A DNA stretch of 15,236 bases from an uncultured Eubacterium sp. (GCA_910583925.1 CAJTZJ010000021.1:1-15236); one strand, 5' to 3'. Numbered from the stretch's first letter, positions 6,322 through 14,160 are shown. Notes: generated by a model not told the origin, from the letters alone. Made by a program: numbers and translations.

Positions 6322-7470
6322 TTAAATATTCTTTAACATTTTCGTGAAAATAAATGAAAAGCTTATTTTTTTTACATCTTTATCCGATTTTAAATAAACT
6401 GTTTTTATAATATCATCTCCGGATTTCAATACTATTGTACCCAATTTATCGCCTTTATTAACAGGAGCCTGCATTTCTGTATTTATTTCATAAGTATATT
6501 CAATTTCTCCGCTTCCCTTTGCAACTAAAATTTTTTCCGCATCAGCCAAGGACGGAGAAATGCTTTTTTCAATACCGTTTTTAATTCTGACATCCGTAAT
6601 TTTTGATTGATCAAACTGAGGTTCGGCAAGCTCATAATTTGCAAATCCGAAATCAAGCAGATTTGTTGCACTTTCAAATCTTACATCACTTGTTTCACAG
6701 CCAAGAACAACGGCAACAAGATTCATTCCATCCCGTTCTGCCGTAGCACACAGACAGAAGCCCGCATTTGATGTTGTTCCTGTTTTCAGACCGGTTATTC
6801 CCTTGTATGTGTTTACAAGCTTATTCGTATTATTTAGCTCTGTTTTGCCGTTTCGCAGGCTGTCTAGCCATATGGATGTATAGTTCTTAATTGATTCATG
6901 CTTCATAACTTCTTTTGCAATAACAGCAAGGTCATAAGCGCAGGAATAGTGGTTTGTTACCGTATCGTCCAACCCAGTACAGTTTTCAAAATTACTGTTT
7001 TCAAGTCCAAGTTCCTTTGCTCTGTCATTCATCATTTTAATAAAGCCTGTATCTGAGCCGGCAATATATTCTCCCAGCGCCATGCAGGCATCATTTGCAG
7101 ATGCAACAACAACAGCCTTCAGCAGCTCATCAACAGTCATTTTTTCTCCAACCTCAAGCCAGATCTGAGAGCCGCCCATAGCAACAGCATTTTCCGATGC
7201 GGCAACACTGTCTGTTAAAGATATTTTCCCGCTGTCAATGGCTTCAAGAATCAAAAGAATACTCATAACCTTTGTAACCGATGCAGGAGAGCAATGCTCA
7301 TAAGCATTTTTTTCATAAATAATATCTCCTGTATCCATACACATCAGGATGGCGGACTTTGCTTTTTCAATACTTTCATCTTCCTTTTTTTCTTCCGTTT
7401 CAGCAAAGCAGGTAACCGTACCCAGCATAAAAACAGAAAACACCATAAAAAAAGCTATTATTCTCTTCAT
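6322..7470 (-). CDS. D-alanyl-D-alanine carboxypeptidase (S11, PBP5/DacF type)
   Basis: Serine DD-carboxypeptidase that trims the terminal D-Ala from peptidoglycan stem peptides at the outer face of the membrane. It starts with a Sec signal peptide (MKRIIAFFMVFSVFMLGTVTCFA, probable cut near residue 23). It has the three catalytic motifs of penicillin-binding proteins: SVTK (64-67, nucleophile Ser64), SAN (124-126) and KTGT (229-232). A beta-rich C-terminal PBP5_C domain follows (about 270-365), and the hydrophobic/basic tail (KISFSFIFTKML) may be the amphipathic membrane anchor. The ATG at 7470 is preferred over a GTG at 7482 because GGTGAT lies immediately upstream, giving 382 aa. It is divergent from mtaB. 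Whether it serves vegetative wall or spore cortex cannot be told from sequence. Confidence 0.95.
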   Translation of the reverse strand: MKRIIAFFMVFSVFMLGTVTCFAETEEKKEDESIEKAKSAILMCMDTGDIIYEKNAYEHCSPASVTKVMSILLILEAIDSGKISLTDSVAASENAVAMGGSQIWLEVGEKMTVDELLKAVVVASANDACMALGEYIAGSDTGFIKMMNDRAKELGLENSNFENCTGLDDTVTNHYSCAYDLAVIAKEVMKHESIKNYTSIWLDSLRNGKTELNNTNKLVNTYKGITGLKTGTTSNAGFCLCATAERDGMNLVAVVLGCETSDVRFESATNLLDFGFANYELAEPQFDQSKITDVRIKNGIEKSISPSLADAEKILVAKGSGEIEYTYEINTEMQAPVNKGDKLGTIVLKSGDDIIKTVYLKSDKDVKKISFSFIFTKMLKNI

Positions 7471-7502
7471 AAAAATCACCACTATATCTTATTCATTTAT
7501 TA

Positions 7503-7531
7503 TTGTAATAATAACGAAAACTTGCTATAAT
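7503..7531 (+). promoter_or_regulatory. sigma-A promoter of mtaB
   Basis: TTGTAA (7503-7508) and a consensus TATAAT (7526-7531) with a 17-base spacer. GGAG follows at 7547-7550, just before the ATG at 7559. The position of this promoter confirms that coding starts at 7559 and not at an upstream codon in the same open frame. Confidence 0.8.
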
Positions 7532-7558
7532 AAATTAATTATTTTTGGAGATACAATT

Positions 7559-8851
7559 ATGAAAGCTGCATTTTATACCCTTGGCTGCAAGGTTAATCAA
7601 ACAGAAAGTGAATATATGGCAGAGCTGCTGACCAAAGCAGGATTTGAAATCGTTTCACCTAACGAGGATGCCGATTACTACATAATTAATTCCTGCACGG
7701 TTACTGCCACTGCCGACCAGAAAACGCGCCAGAATGTAAGGAAATTCAAAAGAAAGCATCCTGATTCTGCAATTATTCTGACCGGCTGTATGCCACAGGC
7801 TTTTCCGTCAGATGCAGAAAAGCTTATTGAAGCCGATATTGTTTTGGGAAATAAAAATGACGGAGATATTCTTAATTTAATAAACAGATATAACATTGAA
7901 AAGGAAAGAATTCTTGCAATAGATAAACATAAAACCGGAGATGAATTTTCAAAATGCTCTATAAGCAAATTCAGCGATCGGGTTCGTGCATTTGTTAAAA
8001 TTGAAGACGGCTGTGACCGTTTCTGCTCCTATTGCATCATTCCGATGTCAAGAGGCAGAGTACGCTCGAAAAGCCTGTCTGACCTAAAAGAGGAAATTGA
8101 CAATCTTGCAGAAAGCGGAATTAAGGAAATTGTTTTAGTCGGAATTAACCTTTCCGCTTATGGAAAAAATGAGGATTTCAATCTTGTTGATGCTGTCAGA
8201 ATATGTGCTGAAAATGAAAAGATTATAAGGGTTCGCCTTGGAAGCCTTGAACCTGATCATATAACGAAAGATATTGTTTTTGAACTCAGCAAAATAGATA
8301 AATTCTGCCCGCAGTTTCACATTTCACTTCAAAGCGGCTGCAACAGAACACTGAAAAATATGAACAGGCATTACAGCTCTGATGAATACAGACAGCTATG
8401 CAATTTACTCAGAAAAACTTTTAAAGATACTTCCATAACAACCGATATTATGGTTGGCTTTAATGAAGAAACAGAAGAAGATTTTTATGACAGTCTTAAC
8501 TTTGTTAAGGAAATCCGATTTGAAAAGGTTCATGTATTCCCATATTCGCAGCGTGAAGGCACAAATGCTTCTAAAAAAGGAGACAGTGTAAGCAAAAAAG
8601 AAAAAGAACACAGAGCTGAAATCATGATAAATGAAACTGAAACAATCAGAAAAGAATATTTTAATTCACTTATCAATAAAACAGTTTGCGTTCTTTTTGA
8701 AAACGAAGCAGAAAAAGGAATTTATCAGGGATACACAAAAAATTATATTCCTGTACGGCTTTCTTATCATAAAAATATTATCGGAAAGGAAATGAATGTT
8801 GTTATAACAGATACAACCGATGAATATTGTATTGCTACATTACAGCCTTGA
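7559..8851 (+). CDS. mtaB: tRNA t6A37 methylthiotransferase MtaB
   Basis: Radical SAM enzyme that adds a methylthio group to N6-threonylcarbamoyladenosine at position 37 of ANN-decoding tRNAs, giving ms2t6A. From the ATG at 7559 the protein is 430 aa, normal for MtaB. The N-terminal MTTase domain holds Cys10, Cys46 and Cys77 for the auxiliary 4Fe-4S cluster. The radical SAM triad is Cys152-x3-Cys156-x2-Cys159 (GCDRFCSYC), followed by IIPMSRGRVRS. A short TRAM domain lies after about residue 365. The start MKAAFYTLGCKVNQTE is characteristic, and the open frame upstream of it lies over the promoter and the divergent gene. Its last 17 bases overlap the end of the convergent GHL10 gene. Confidence 0.97.
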   Translation: MKAAFYTLGCKVNQTESEYMAELLTKAGFEIVSPNEDADYYIINSCTVTATADQKTRQNVRKFKRKHPDSAIILTGCMPQAFPSDAEKLIEADIVLGNKNDGDILNLINRYNIEKERILAIDKHKTGDEFSKCSISKFSDRVRAFVKIEDGCDRFCSYCIIPMSRGRVRSKSLSDLKEEIDNLAESGIKEIVLVGINLSAYGKNEDFNLVDAVRICAENEKIIRVRLGSLEPDHITKDIVFELSKIDKFCPQFHISLQSGCNRTLKNMNRHYSSDEYRQLCNLLRKTFKDTSITTDIMVGFNEETEEDFYDSLNFVKEIRFEKVHVFPYSQREGTNASKKGDSVSKKEKEHRAEIMINETETIRKEYFNSLINKTVCVLFENEAEKGIYQGYTKNYIPVRLSYHKNIIGKEMNVVITDTTDEYCIATLQP

Positions 8852-10037
8852 TATTTTTAACCTCTTCAACAACTGACGGCGTTTCTTTATCTGTTAAATA
8901 ACTATAGGAATAGATATAAAATCCGTTTACATTCTCCAGTTGGTTAAGATACGAAATCTGCCTTGAAATAATATTGTGGTTATCTTTAAATTCATTGATT
9001 GCGTAGTCCGTATCTGTTGAGGCAAATTTATCCTCCTGCCCCGATTTATAAAGAGGCAGACCGACATAAAGGCGGCAACTTGTTGTAAGCTCTGCCCAAT
9101 CCTTAGCTGTTTTTGTAAACGGCTGAGCTTCATTATAAAATCCAAAATAAATCTGAGGACATATATAATCAACATACCCCTCCTCTGTTGCCCAGCGTTC
9201 AACATCGGCATACAGATTGTTATAATTAGCGGAAATTTTTGATTGAGGGCTTATCCCGAATTCAATTGTTGAATTCACTTTCTTTACTGCTGAATAAACA
9301 GATTTTACCATATCCGATACATTCTCTCTTCGCCAGTCGGAAAGAGATAAATCTCCCCCGCTTTTCACATAAGCGCTGTATTCGTTTTTATCAACCTCCT
9401 TGCTTTTGGAGGGATAAAAATAATCATCAAAATGAATCGCATCAACCGCATAGTTTTCAACGATTTCTTTTACACCATTTACAATCAATTCTTTTACATC
9501 TTTTGATGCAGGATTAAAATAGATTTTATCATCAATATACACATTACTTTTTTTATCCTTACTTTTATGCCATTCTTTTGCAATATTATTATCGGATAAT
9601 TCTTCAATGTCCTTTGACTGACTTACTCTGTATGGATTTATCCACGCTTCAATTCTGAGCTTCAGATTGTGAGCAACATTAACCATAATCTCCAGCGGAT
9701 CATATTTGAGTTCACAGCCCTGTACACCAAAGCAGTATTTTGAAACAGGAAAATAATTTGATTTATAAAACGCATCTGCGCAAGGTCTTACCTGCACCGT
9801 AACCGTATTGAAACCATCGGATTTTATTTCCTTAAAGGCTGATTTAACCGCTTTTTCAAAATCTTTTGCCGTATTACTGTTTGCAGTAAGCTTTTCAAGC
9901 TCGAAATATGTAATCCAAACTGACTTGACATAAACTGCATTAGCAGGCTCATCTTTATCTGCCCGGGCATCTCCCTGAACAGAGCAGCCGCATAATATAA
10001 AAGCAAATAAAATAAAACAAATAAATACTTTCTTCAT
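8835..10037 (-). CDS. lipoprotein, glycosyl hydrolase-like 10 (GHL10/DUF187) family
   Basis: A 400-aa predicted lipoprotein: the signal peptide MKKVFICFILFAFILCGC has a lipobox with Cys18 as the lipidated residue. The rest is a TIM-barrel domain of the GHL10 family (relatives: Bacillus YngK, E. coli DigH/YddW). Matching blocks are SVWITYFEL (39-47), DGFNTVTVQVRP (74-85), RIEAWINPYRV (128-138), AIHFDDYFYP (200-209, acidic residues at the expected catalytic strand), YICPQIYFGF and GLPLYKSG. In E. coli the relative acts on peptidoglycan glycan strands lacking stem peptides; acting on wall glycans here is inference. ATG 10037 is preferred over GTG 10046 because AAAGGA is well spaced from the ATG. 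It is convergent with mtaB, overlapping it by 17 bases, with no terminator between. Confidence 0.92.
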   Translation of the reverse strand: MKKVFICFILFAFILCGCSVQGDARADKDEPANAVYVKSVWITYFELEKLTANSNTAKDFEKAVKSAFKEIKSDGFNTVTVQVRPCADAFYKSNYFPVSKYCFGVQGCELKYDPLEIMVNVAHNLKLRIEAWINPYRVSQSKDIEELSDNNIAKEWHKSKDKKSNVYIDDKIYFNPASKDVKELIVNGVKEIVENYAVDAIHFDDYFYPSKSKEVDKNEYSAYVKSGGDLSLSDWRRENVSDMVKSVYSAVKKVNSTIEFGISPQSKISANYNNLYADVERWATEEGYVDYICPQIYFGFYNEAQPFTKTAKDWAELTTSCRLYVGLPLYKSGQEDKFASTDTDYAINEFKDNHNIISRQISYLNQLENVNGFYIYSYSYLTDKETPSVVEEVKNIKAVM

Positions 10038-10039
10038 AC

Positions 10040-10067
10040 TTGACACTTTCCTTTAAACTTGTAAAAT
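10040..10067 (+). promoter_or_regulatory. candidate sigma-A promoter of zinc-ribbon/DUF1294 pair
   Basis: TTGACA (10040-10045) and TAAAAT (10062-10067) with a 16-base spacer on the plus strand. A second possible -10, TATAAT at 10074-10079, lies further on but has only a weak -35. The -35 box lies just outside the start codon of the divergent GHL10 gene, so the two genes share a very short control region. Confidence 0.6.
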
Positions 10068-10095
10068 AATATATATAATGAATTCAGGTGATACT

Positions 10096-10395
10096 ATGGA
10101 ATACAGATTGGGAACAGGATTAAAAATCAAAGACAAGGGAGAAACCGTTTCCCTTGTTTGCCCAAAATGCAAAAAGGCGGTTAATTTTCATATGTTTTCA
10201 AACATAGAAAACAGATTGGATGCAAAATTTCCTTTTATAAAATCAAGCAATGTTTATTTTCTTATTTGTCCTAACTGTGCATCCGTTTATACTGTTGACG
10301 AAGTAAAAGGCAAAAACTTTGATAAGGGCGAAAAGCTTTCAATAGGAAATTTTGATTTAAAAACGCTTAAAGAGTTTAAACACGAAAATGAATAA
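10096..10395 (+). CDS. small zinc-ribbon protein
   Basis: A 99-aa protein with two CxxC knuckles, Cys22-x2-Cys25 (CPKC) and Cys58-x2-Cys61 (CPNC), spaced 32 residues apart with a hydrophobic beta-rich interval. Such spacing fits a zinc-ribbon fold. No membrane segment is seen and the C-terminal 30 residues are lysine-rich. The start at 10096 is chosen because AGGTGAT lies directly upstream; the ATG at 10078 overlaps a possible -10 box and has no ribosome binding site. The gene end overlaps the following DUF1294 gene by 8 bases, so the two are cotranslated. I do not recognise a named family. Its role is unknown. Confidence 0.8.
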   Translation: MEYRLGTGLKIKDKGETVSLVCPKCKKAVNFHMFSNIENRLDAKFPFIKSSNVYFLICPNCASVYTVDEVKGKNFDKGEKLSIGNFDLKTLKEFKHENE

Positions 10396-10666
10396 GCTTA
10401 TTATTGCATATCTGGCTTTAATCAGTATTTTAGCTGCTGTTATAACAATTATAGATAAAATAAATGCCAAAACCGACAGCAGACGAATCCCGGAAGATTT
10501 TCTGCTTACGCTGGGTCTTCTTGGCGGTGCATTATCTGAATACATAACGATGAAATTAATCCGACATAAAACAAGACATAATAAATTTATGGTTGGGCTT
10601 CCCGTTCTGCTCTTAATTCAAATAACAATAATCGCAGGTTTATGGATATATACACAAAGAGGGTGA
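10388..10666 (+). CDS. DUF1294 family small membrane protein
   Basis: A 92-aa protein with three hydrophobic segments (about 3-23, 37-57 and 68-88). Between and around these are the DUF1294 marks: DKINAKTDSRRIPEDFLL (about 23-40), LGGALSEYITMKLIRHKTRHNKFMVGLP (about 45-72, with the conserved RHKT). DUF1294 proteins are widespread and have no established function. It overlaps the zinc-ribbon gene by 8 bases and its TGA stop (10664-10666) lies inside the arm of the terminator hairpin. Confidence 0.9.
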   Translation: MNKLIIAYLALISILAAVITIIDKINAKTDSRRIPEDFLLTLGLLGGALSEYITMKLIRHKTRHNKFMVGLPVLLLIQITIIAGLWIYTQRG

Positions 10667-10690
10667 ATTCACCCTCTTTTCTTTTTTAAA
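10656..10690. terminator. bidirectional palindromic terminator between DUF1294 gene and spoIVA
   Basis: Bases 10656-10679 are a perfect 24-bp palindrome (10-bp arms AAAGAGGGTG / CACCCTCTTT around AATT). On the plus strand TCTTTTTT follows, making a strong terminator for the zinc-ribbon/DUF1294 pair. On the minus strand TTTGTGTAT follows, so it also serves, less ideally, the convergent sipL-spoIVA operon. Confidence 0.88.
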
Positions 10691-12155
10691 GAATTATACA
10701 TATCAAGCCGCTGCAGCCCTCATTAATAACTCTTTCAATGGTTTCTCTGAACTTGTTTCTTGCATCATCAGGCATACGCTCAAGCTTCCCGTGAAGTCCT
10801 TCGTTAACAAGCTCATGCAGCGATTTTCCGAAAATATCTGTTTTCCATAAATCAGCCGGATTTTCTTCAAATTCGCGAAGAAGATACATAACAAGCTCCT
10901 GTGACTGGCTTTCGCTGCCGACAATCGGTGCAACCTCAGTATATGTATTGCATTTAATCATATGGATAGACGGTGCCTGTGCCTTAAGCCTTATACCGTA
11001 TCTTCCGCCCTGCTTCATAATTTCAGGCTCTTCAAGAGTTAGTTCTTCAATATCCGGCATAACAATGCCATAGCCTGTTCTGTCTACCTCCGAGAGAGCA
11101 GCGGAGAAACGCATATATTTATTTCTTATAGCTGTAAGCTCTATAATTTCCTTCATAAGCTCTTTTTCGTTATGAATCGTAACATTGCATTCTTTAGATA
11201 AAATAGAATAAAAATAGCTGTTATCAATAGATATTTTAATACTTACACTGCCATCTGATAAATCAAGATTTGATATATTAAGGCTTTCTATATCCGAATT
11301 CTCTGCAAGTTTGTCTGCAAACAGCTTAACGCTTCTTATATTGCTGACATCATTGCTGCATTCCTTTACAGATGAGAACAGCTTTGTTTTAAGTTCATTG
11401 TCTGCATCCAGGCTTTTTATCCAGGATGGGAAATTAAGTGAAATACTTGAAACAGGAAATTCATACAGCACTCTTTCCAAAATCGCATTAATTTCTTCCT
11501 CGTTAAGATCTAAGCAATTAACCGGCATAACAGGCACATTGTATTTTTCACTCATTGATGCACAAAGAGAAAGCGCTTCTGCTGACTGCGGCTCAACACA
11601 GTTCATAACAACGACAAACGGCTTATTGATTTCTTTTAATTCATTGATTACTCTTTCTTCTGCCTCTTCATATTCTTCCCGTGGAATAGCACTGATAGAG
11701 CCGTCTGTTGTAACTACAAGCCCGATGGTTGAATGCTCATTGATAACCTTTTGTGTGCCGATTTCAGCCGCCATATTAAACGGAATTTCTTCCGGAAACC
11801 ATGGTGTTCTTACCATTCTGGGCTGATCTTCTTCAATATATCCTACAGAGCTCGGAACTATATAACCAACACAATCAATCAGCCTTACTCTGAAGTGAAG
11901 ATTATCCTGCATCGAAAGCTCAATTGCTTCTTCGGGAATAAACTTTGGCTCTGTGGTCATAATTGTTCTGCCTGCAGCACTTTGCGGAAGCTCATCTCTT
12001 GCCCTTTCCTTTTGAAATTCTCCGTTGATTCTGGGAATAACAAGAGTGTCCATAAATCTTTTGATAAAGGTTGATTTACCTGTTCTTACAGGTCCTACAA
12101 CGCCGATATAAATATCGCCCTGTGTTCTTGATGATATATCGTTATAAATACTCAA
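10686..12155 (-). CDS. spoIVA: stage IV sporulation protein A (spore coat morphogenetic ATPase)
   Basis: ATPase made in the mother cell that polymerises on the outer forespore membrane and forms the base layer on which the coat is built. The 489 residues match the usual 492 or so. Seen: the N-terminal DIYIGVVGPVRTGKSTFIKRFM block with Walker A at 21-29 (Lys27), a DCVGYI strand (about 94-99), GTQKVINEHSTIG switch-like segment, VVMNCVEP strand, and the invariant C-terminal ending GLICIIL. The start codon is TTG (12153-12155) with AAGGAGGG about 7 bases upstream; no ATG fits better. It begins 12 bases after the sipL-like gene. Expression is expected in the mother cell only. Confidence 0.97.
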   Translation of the reverse strand: MSIYNDISSRTQGDIYIGVVGPVRTGKSTFIKRFMDTLVIPRINGEFQKERARDELPQSAAGRTIMTTEPKFIPEEAIELSMQDNLHFRVRLIDCVGYIVPSSVGYIEEDQPRMVRTPWFPEEIPFNMAAEIGTQKVINEHSTIGLVVTTDGSISAIPREEYEEAEERVINELKEINKPFVVVMNCVEPQSAEALSLCASMSEKYNVPVMPVNCLDLNEEEINAILERVLYEFPVSSISLNFPSWIKSLDADNELKTKLFSSVKECSNDVSNIRSVKLFADKLAENSDIESLNISNLDLSDGSVSIKISIDNSYFYSILSKECNVTIHNEKELMKEIIELTAIRNKYMRFSAALSEVDRTGYGIVMPDIEELTLEEPEIMKQGGRYGIRLKAQAPSIHMIKCNTYTEVAPIVGSESQSQELVMYLLREFEENPADLWKTDIFGKSLHELVNEGLHGKLERMPDDARNKFRETIERVINEGCSGLICIIL

Positions 12156-12167
12156 ATTATTCCCTCC

Positions 12168-13625
12168 TTACATTCCCGGAATTAAAAGAATTCGTCTTGA
12201 TTGAAGCACATCATCTTTTAATTCGTTTTCGGTTTTTATTAATTCAACAGATGTTCTGAATTTCTTTGCAATATCCCAAAGCTGTTCCTGCTCCTTTGCA
12301 AAATAAACAACAAGAGCAGGCGAATCTGCCATCGGCGTATCCGAAACATTGATTTCCGACAGTACATTAAAGGTTTTCTCTTCATATCTGATTGCGGTAT
12401 ATTCAATTAAATATCTGACGCTGATCTGATTAGAGGAATTAATAACATAATCAAATGATTTAACATAGATTGCAGAAGAATTAAAATTCAAAGAATCAAT
12501 TTCCTTTTTCTGACTTATAAATATCAACTCGGATTTTTCATTTCTGACAAATGCAGCAAGCTCTAAATTTTTTCCGTCACTGATATTCAGTGATAAGTCA
12601 ACAACCTCAACAATATTTATATTCTCAAATTCAAAGGTGCATTTATCATTGATAATGTCAGAAATAACCTCACCGTTTGTATTAAGATTCAGCTTTGAAA
12701 ATGTATTGCTTATTTCATTATCCGTTGCATAAGAATCTGTTGAAAGCTCAGCCTCTACTTTTCTGAAAACGGAAGCATTTATATTAACATCGCCAAGAAG
12801 CTCTATCATCCTTAATTCATTGTTTTTATCAGCCTTTGGCTTAACATACATATTTCCGATAGTAACATTAACAACAGCGTCATCGCCCTCATCAATTTCA
12901 TTGATGTCAATAATCTTGCTTATATTAATGGACTTCTCGCATTTTCTTATAATTTCATTTTCGGTATCCGTTGTATAAAGCAAAGAAAATTCCACAGTTG
13001 CCTTAACAAGCATTTTGTTTTTTATAATCTTAATTTCATCCGTGTGAACAGCGGAAAATGTGTTAATAATTCTTTTTACAAATTCGCTGTCAGAAGGAAT
13101 AGCCGTATCTTCCTCAAATTCGGCTCTCGTATAAGCCGTTCCCACCAAAGAAAGATAACTGATTTTATCTTTTCTTAAAAGCACAGGCGGCATATCATCA
13201 ATCATTTTAACCGGATTGCACGCACATACCTTTACACTCAGCGAAAAAGCATTATGTATATCAATTCTTCTTTGATTAATAACTCTGAAATTGCTGTATT
13301 TGTTCATAACAAACACATCGGCGGTAACATTTTCAAAGCCGCCTTCTATGGCAATCTGCTTTTGAAAATCCTCTTCAAAATCAGCAGTTGTTAAGCAGGA
13401 GGTTGATTCACTTACATAGGTTAAATAGATTTTAGACTTTCCGTAAACAGTAAGTGTTCCGTTGTTATAATCCGTGTTAATAACAAAGTTGTTTATGCAG
13501 CACCTTACGATTTTCAGCATATCATCATTATACGCCATAAGATTTTCCTGAAAATCCAAATCAACATCAACGCACTTTGAAAAAACATTGCATTTTTCTT
13601 TGATTTCCCTTATGTTATTTTCCAT
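12168..13625 (-). CDS. sipL: SipL-like spore coat protein, DUF3794 (SPOCS) repeats plus LysM
   Basis: A 485-aa protein with the architecture of SipL, the SpoIVA interaction protein of C. difficile: SPOCS/DUF3794-type beta-rich regions (roughly 35-140, 180-290 and 325-430, each with an ...V.A.V....LLY/YLxY... pattern) and a C-terminal LysM domain (about 438-484: VVYFAKEQEQLWDIAKKF, Trp450, ...RRILLIPGM). In C. difficile the SipL LysM domain binds SpoIVA and both are needed for coat localisation. Here spoIVA is the next gene, 12 bases on. The ATG at 13625 is preferred over TTG 13649 because AAGGAG lies 8 bases upstream. A candidate sigma-E promoter lies 50-80 bases before it. No signal peptide is present, fitting a mother-cell cytoplasmic protein. 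Confidence 0.85.
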   Translation of the reverse strand: MENNIREIKEKCNVFSKCVDVDLDFQENLMAYNDDMLKIVRCCINNFVINTDYNNGTLTVYGKSKIYLTYVSESTSCLTTADFEEDFQKQIAIEGGFENVTADVFVMNKYSNFRVINQRRIDIHNAFSLSVKVCACNPVKMIDDMPPVLLRKDKISYLSLVGTAYTRAEFEEDTAIPSDSEFVKRIINTFSAVHTDEIKIIKNKMLVKATVEFSLLYTTDTENEIIRKCEKSINISKIIDINEIDEGDDAVVNVTIGNMYVKPKADKNNELRMIELLGDVNINASVFRKVEAELSTDSYATDNEISNTFSKLNLNTNGEVISDIINDKCTFEFENINIVEVVDLSLNISDGKNLELAAFVRNEKSELIFISQKKEIDSLNFNSSAIYVKSFDYVINSSNQISVRYLIEYTAIRYEEKTFNVLSEINVSDTPMADSPALVVYFAKEQEQLWDIAKKFRTSVELIKTENELKDDVLQSRRILLIPGM

Positions 13626-13675
13626 AGCAGTACTCCTTTTTATTTGCAATAATCACTTTATTGCCTTACTGCTAA

Positions 13676-13704
13676 AACATATGCGAAACAAGCATATAAT
13701 ATAC
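13676..13704 (-). promoter_or_regulatory. candidate sigma-E promoter of sipL-spoIVA
   Basis: On the minus strand GTATATT (13698-13704) and CATATGTT (13676-13683) are 14 bases apart. This resembles the mother-cell sigma-E pattern (-35 with ATATT, -10 CATACAnT). The start would lie about 45 bases before the ATG at 13625. No better sigma-A site is seen in the same gap. Confidence 0.5.
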
Positions 13705-13727
13705 CTAAACAAATGAATATCCTGTTC

Positions 13728-13766
13728 AAAAAAAGCATCGAAACCAATCTTGGCTTCAATGCTTTT
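13728..13766 (-). terminator. intrinsic terminator of the HxlR gene
   Basis: An extended stem (13731-13747 with 13750-13766; 17 pairs including two G-U pairs, outer arms AAAAGCAT/ATGCTTTT) is followed on the minus strand by seven T residues (13734-13728). It starts three bases after the HxlR stop and insulates the sipL-spoIVA operon. Confidence 0.88.
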
Positions 13767-13768
13767 AC

Positions 13769-14110
13769 TCATTTCATTAAATTATCTTCACTCCACTTTT
13801 GCATATCTGTTAGTATCGGTACAAAACTTTTTCCTAAATCTGTTAATTTATATTCAACCTTTGGCGGAACTTCAGGATATATCTTTCTTGAAACAACTCC
13901 ATCTGTTTCAAGCTCCCTTAATTGCCTTGTTAAAGTTGCCTGAGTTATACCATCAAGTCTTCGCTGCAATTCATTAAATCTTTGCTTTTCATATGCAGCA
14001 ATATACCAAATGATTAATATTTTCCATTTACCGCTTATTATTGATTGCAACTTACACATAGATTCACAGCGTGCAAAATGCTCACTTTCTGTATGCTTGT
14101 TATTAGCCAT
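13769..14110 (-). CDS. HxlR-family winged-helix transcriptional regulator
   Basis: A 113-aa DNA-binding protein of the HxlR (MarR-like winged helix) family. It has the characteristic SGKWKILIIWYIA helix (26-38), RFNELQRRLDGITQATLTRQLRELETDGVVSRK helix-turn-helix plus wing start (about 44-76), and VPPKVEYKLTDLGKSFVPIL (81-100). Two cysteines at 15 and 19 (CESMC) precede the core. HxlR regulators of the HypR/QorR type sense oxidants or electrophiles through N-terminal cysteines, so a redox response is possible but is inference. It is divergent from the radical SAM gene, with a perfect inverted repeat between both promoters. This suggests regulation of the partner and of itself. GAGGTGG precedes the ATG. 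Confidence 0.95.
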   Translation of the reverse strand: MANNKHTESEHFARCESMCKLQSIISGKWKILIIWYIAAYEKQRFNELQRRLDGITQATLTRQLRELETDGVVSRKIYPEVPPKVEYKLTDLGKSFVPILTDMQKWSEDNLMK

Positions 14111-14128
14111 AGTACCACCTCTGATTAA

Positions 14129-14157
14129 AGTATATATTTTATTTTAAAAATAATCAA
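14129..14157 (-). promoter_or_regulatory. sigma-A promoter of the HxlR gene
   Basis: On the minus strand TTGATT (14152-14157) and TATACT (14129-14134) with a 17-base spacer. The inverted-repeat operator candidate starts four bases upstream of the -35 box. Confidence 0.65.
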
Positions 14158-14160
14158 TAC

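Noticed and set aside
7349..7558. 70-codon in-frame extension upstream of mtaB
   Set aside because: It lies over the divergent carboxypeptidase gene and over the mtaB promoter (7503-7531). GGAG and the conserved MKAAFYTLGCKVNQ start fix the start at 7559.
9239..9517. plus-strand open frame inside the GHL10 gene
   Set aside because: Low-complexity His/Gln/Pro-rich translation typical of antisense frames, and the GHL10 motifs on the other strand are convincing.
10078..10095. ATG at 10078 as start of the zinc-ribbon gene
   Set aside because: It overlaps a TATAAT box and has no ribosome binding site, while AGGTGAT precedes the ATG at 10096.
11311..11826. 171-codon plus-strand open frame opposite spoIVA
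   Set aside because: It is a shadow of spoIVA: serine/leucine/threonine-rich, without a ribosome binding site, and opposed by a clearly conserved gene.
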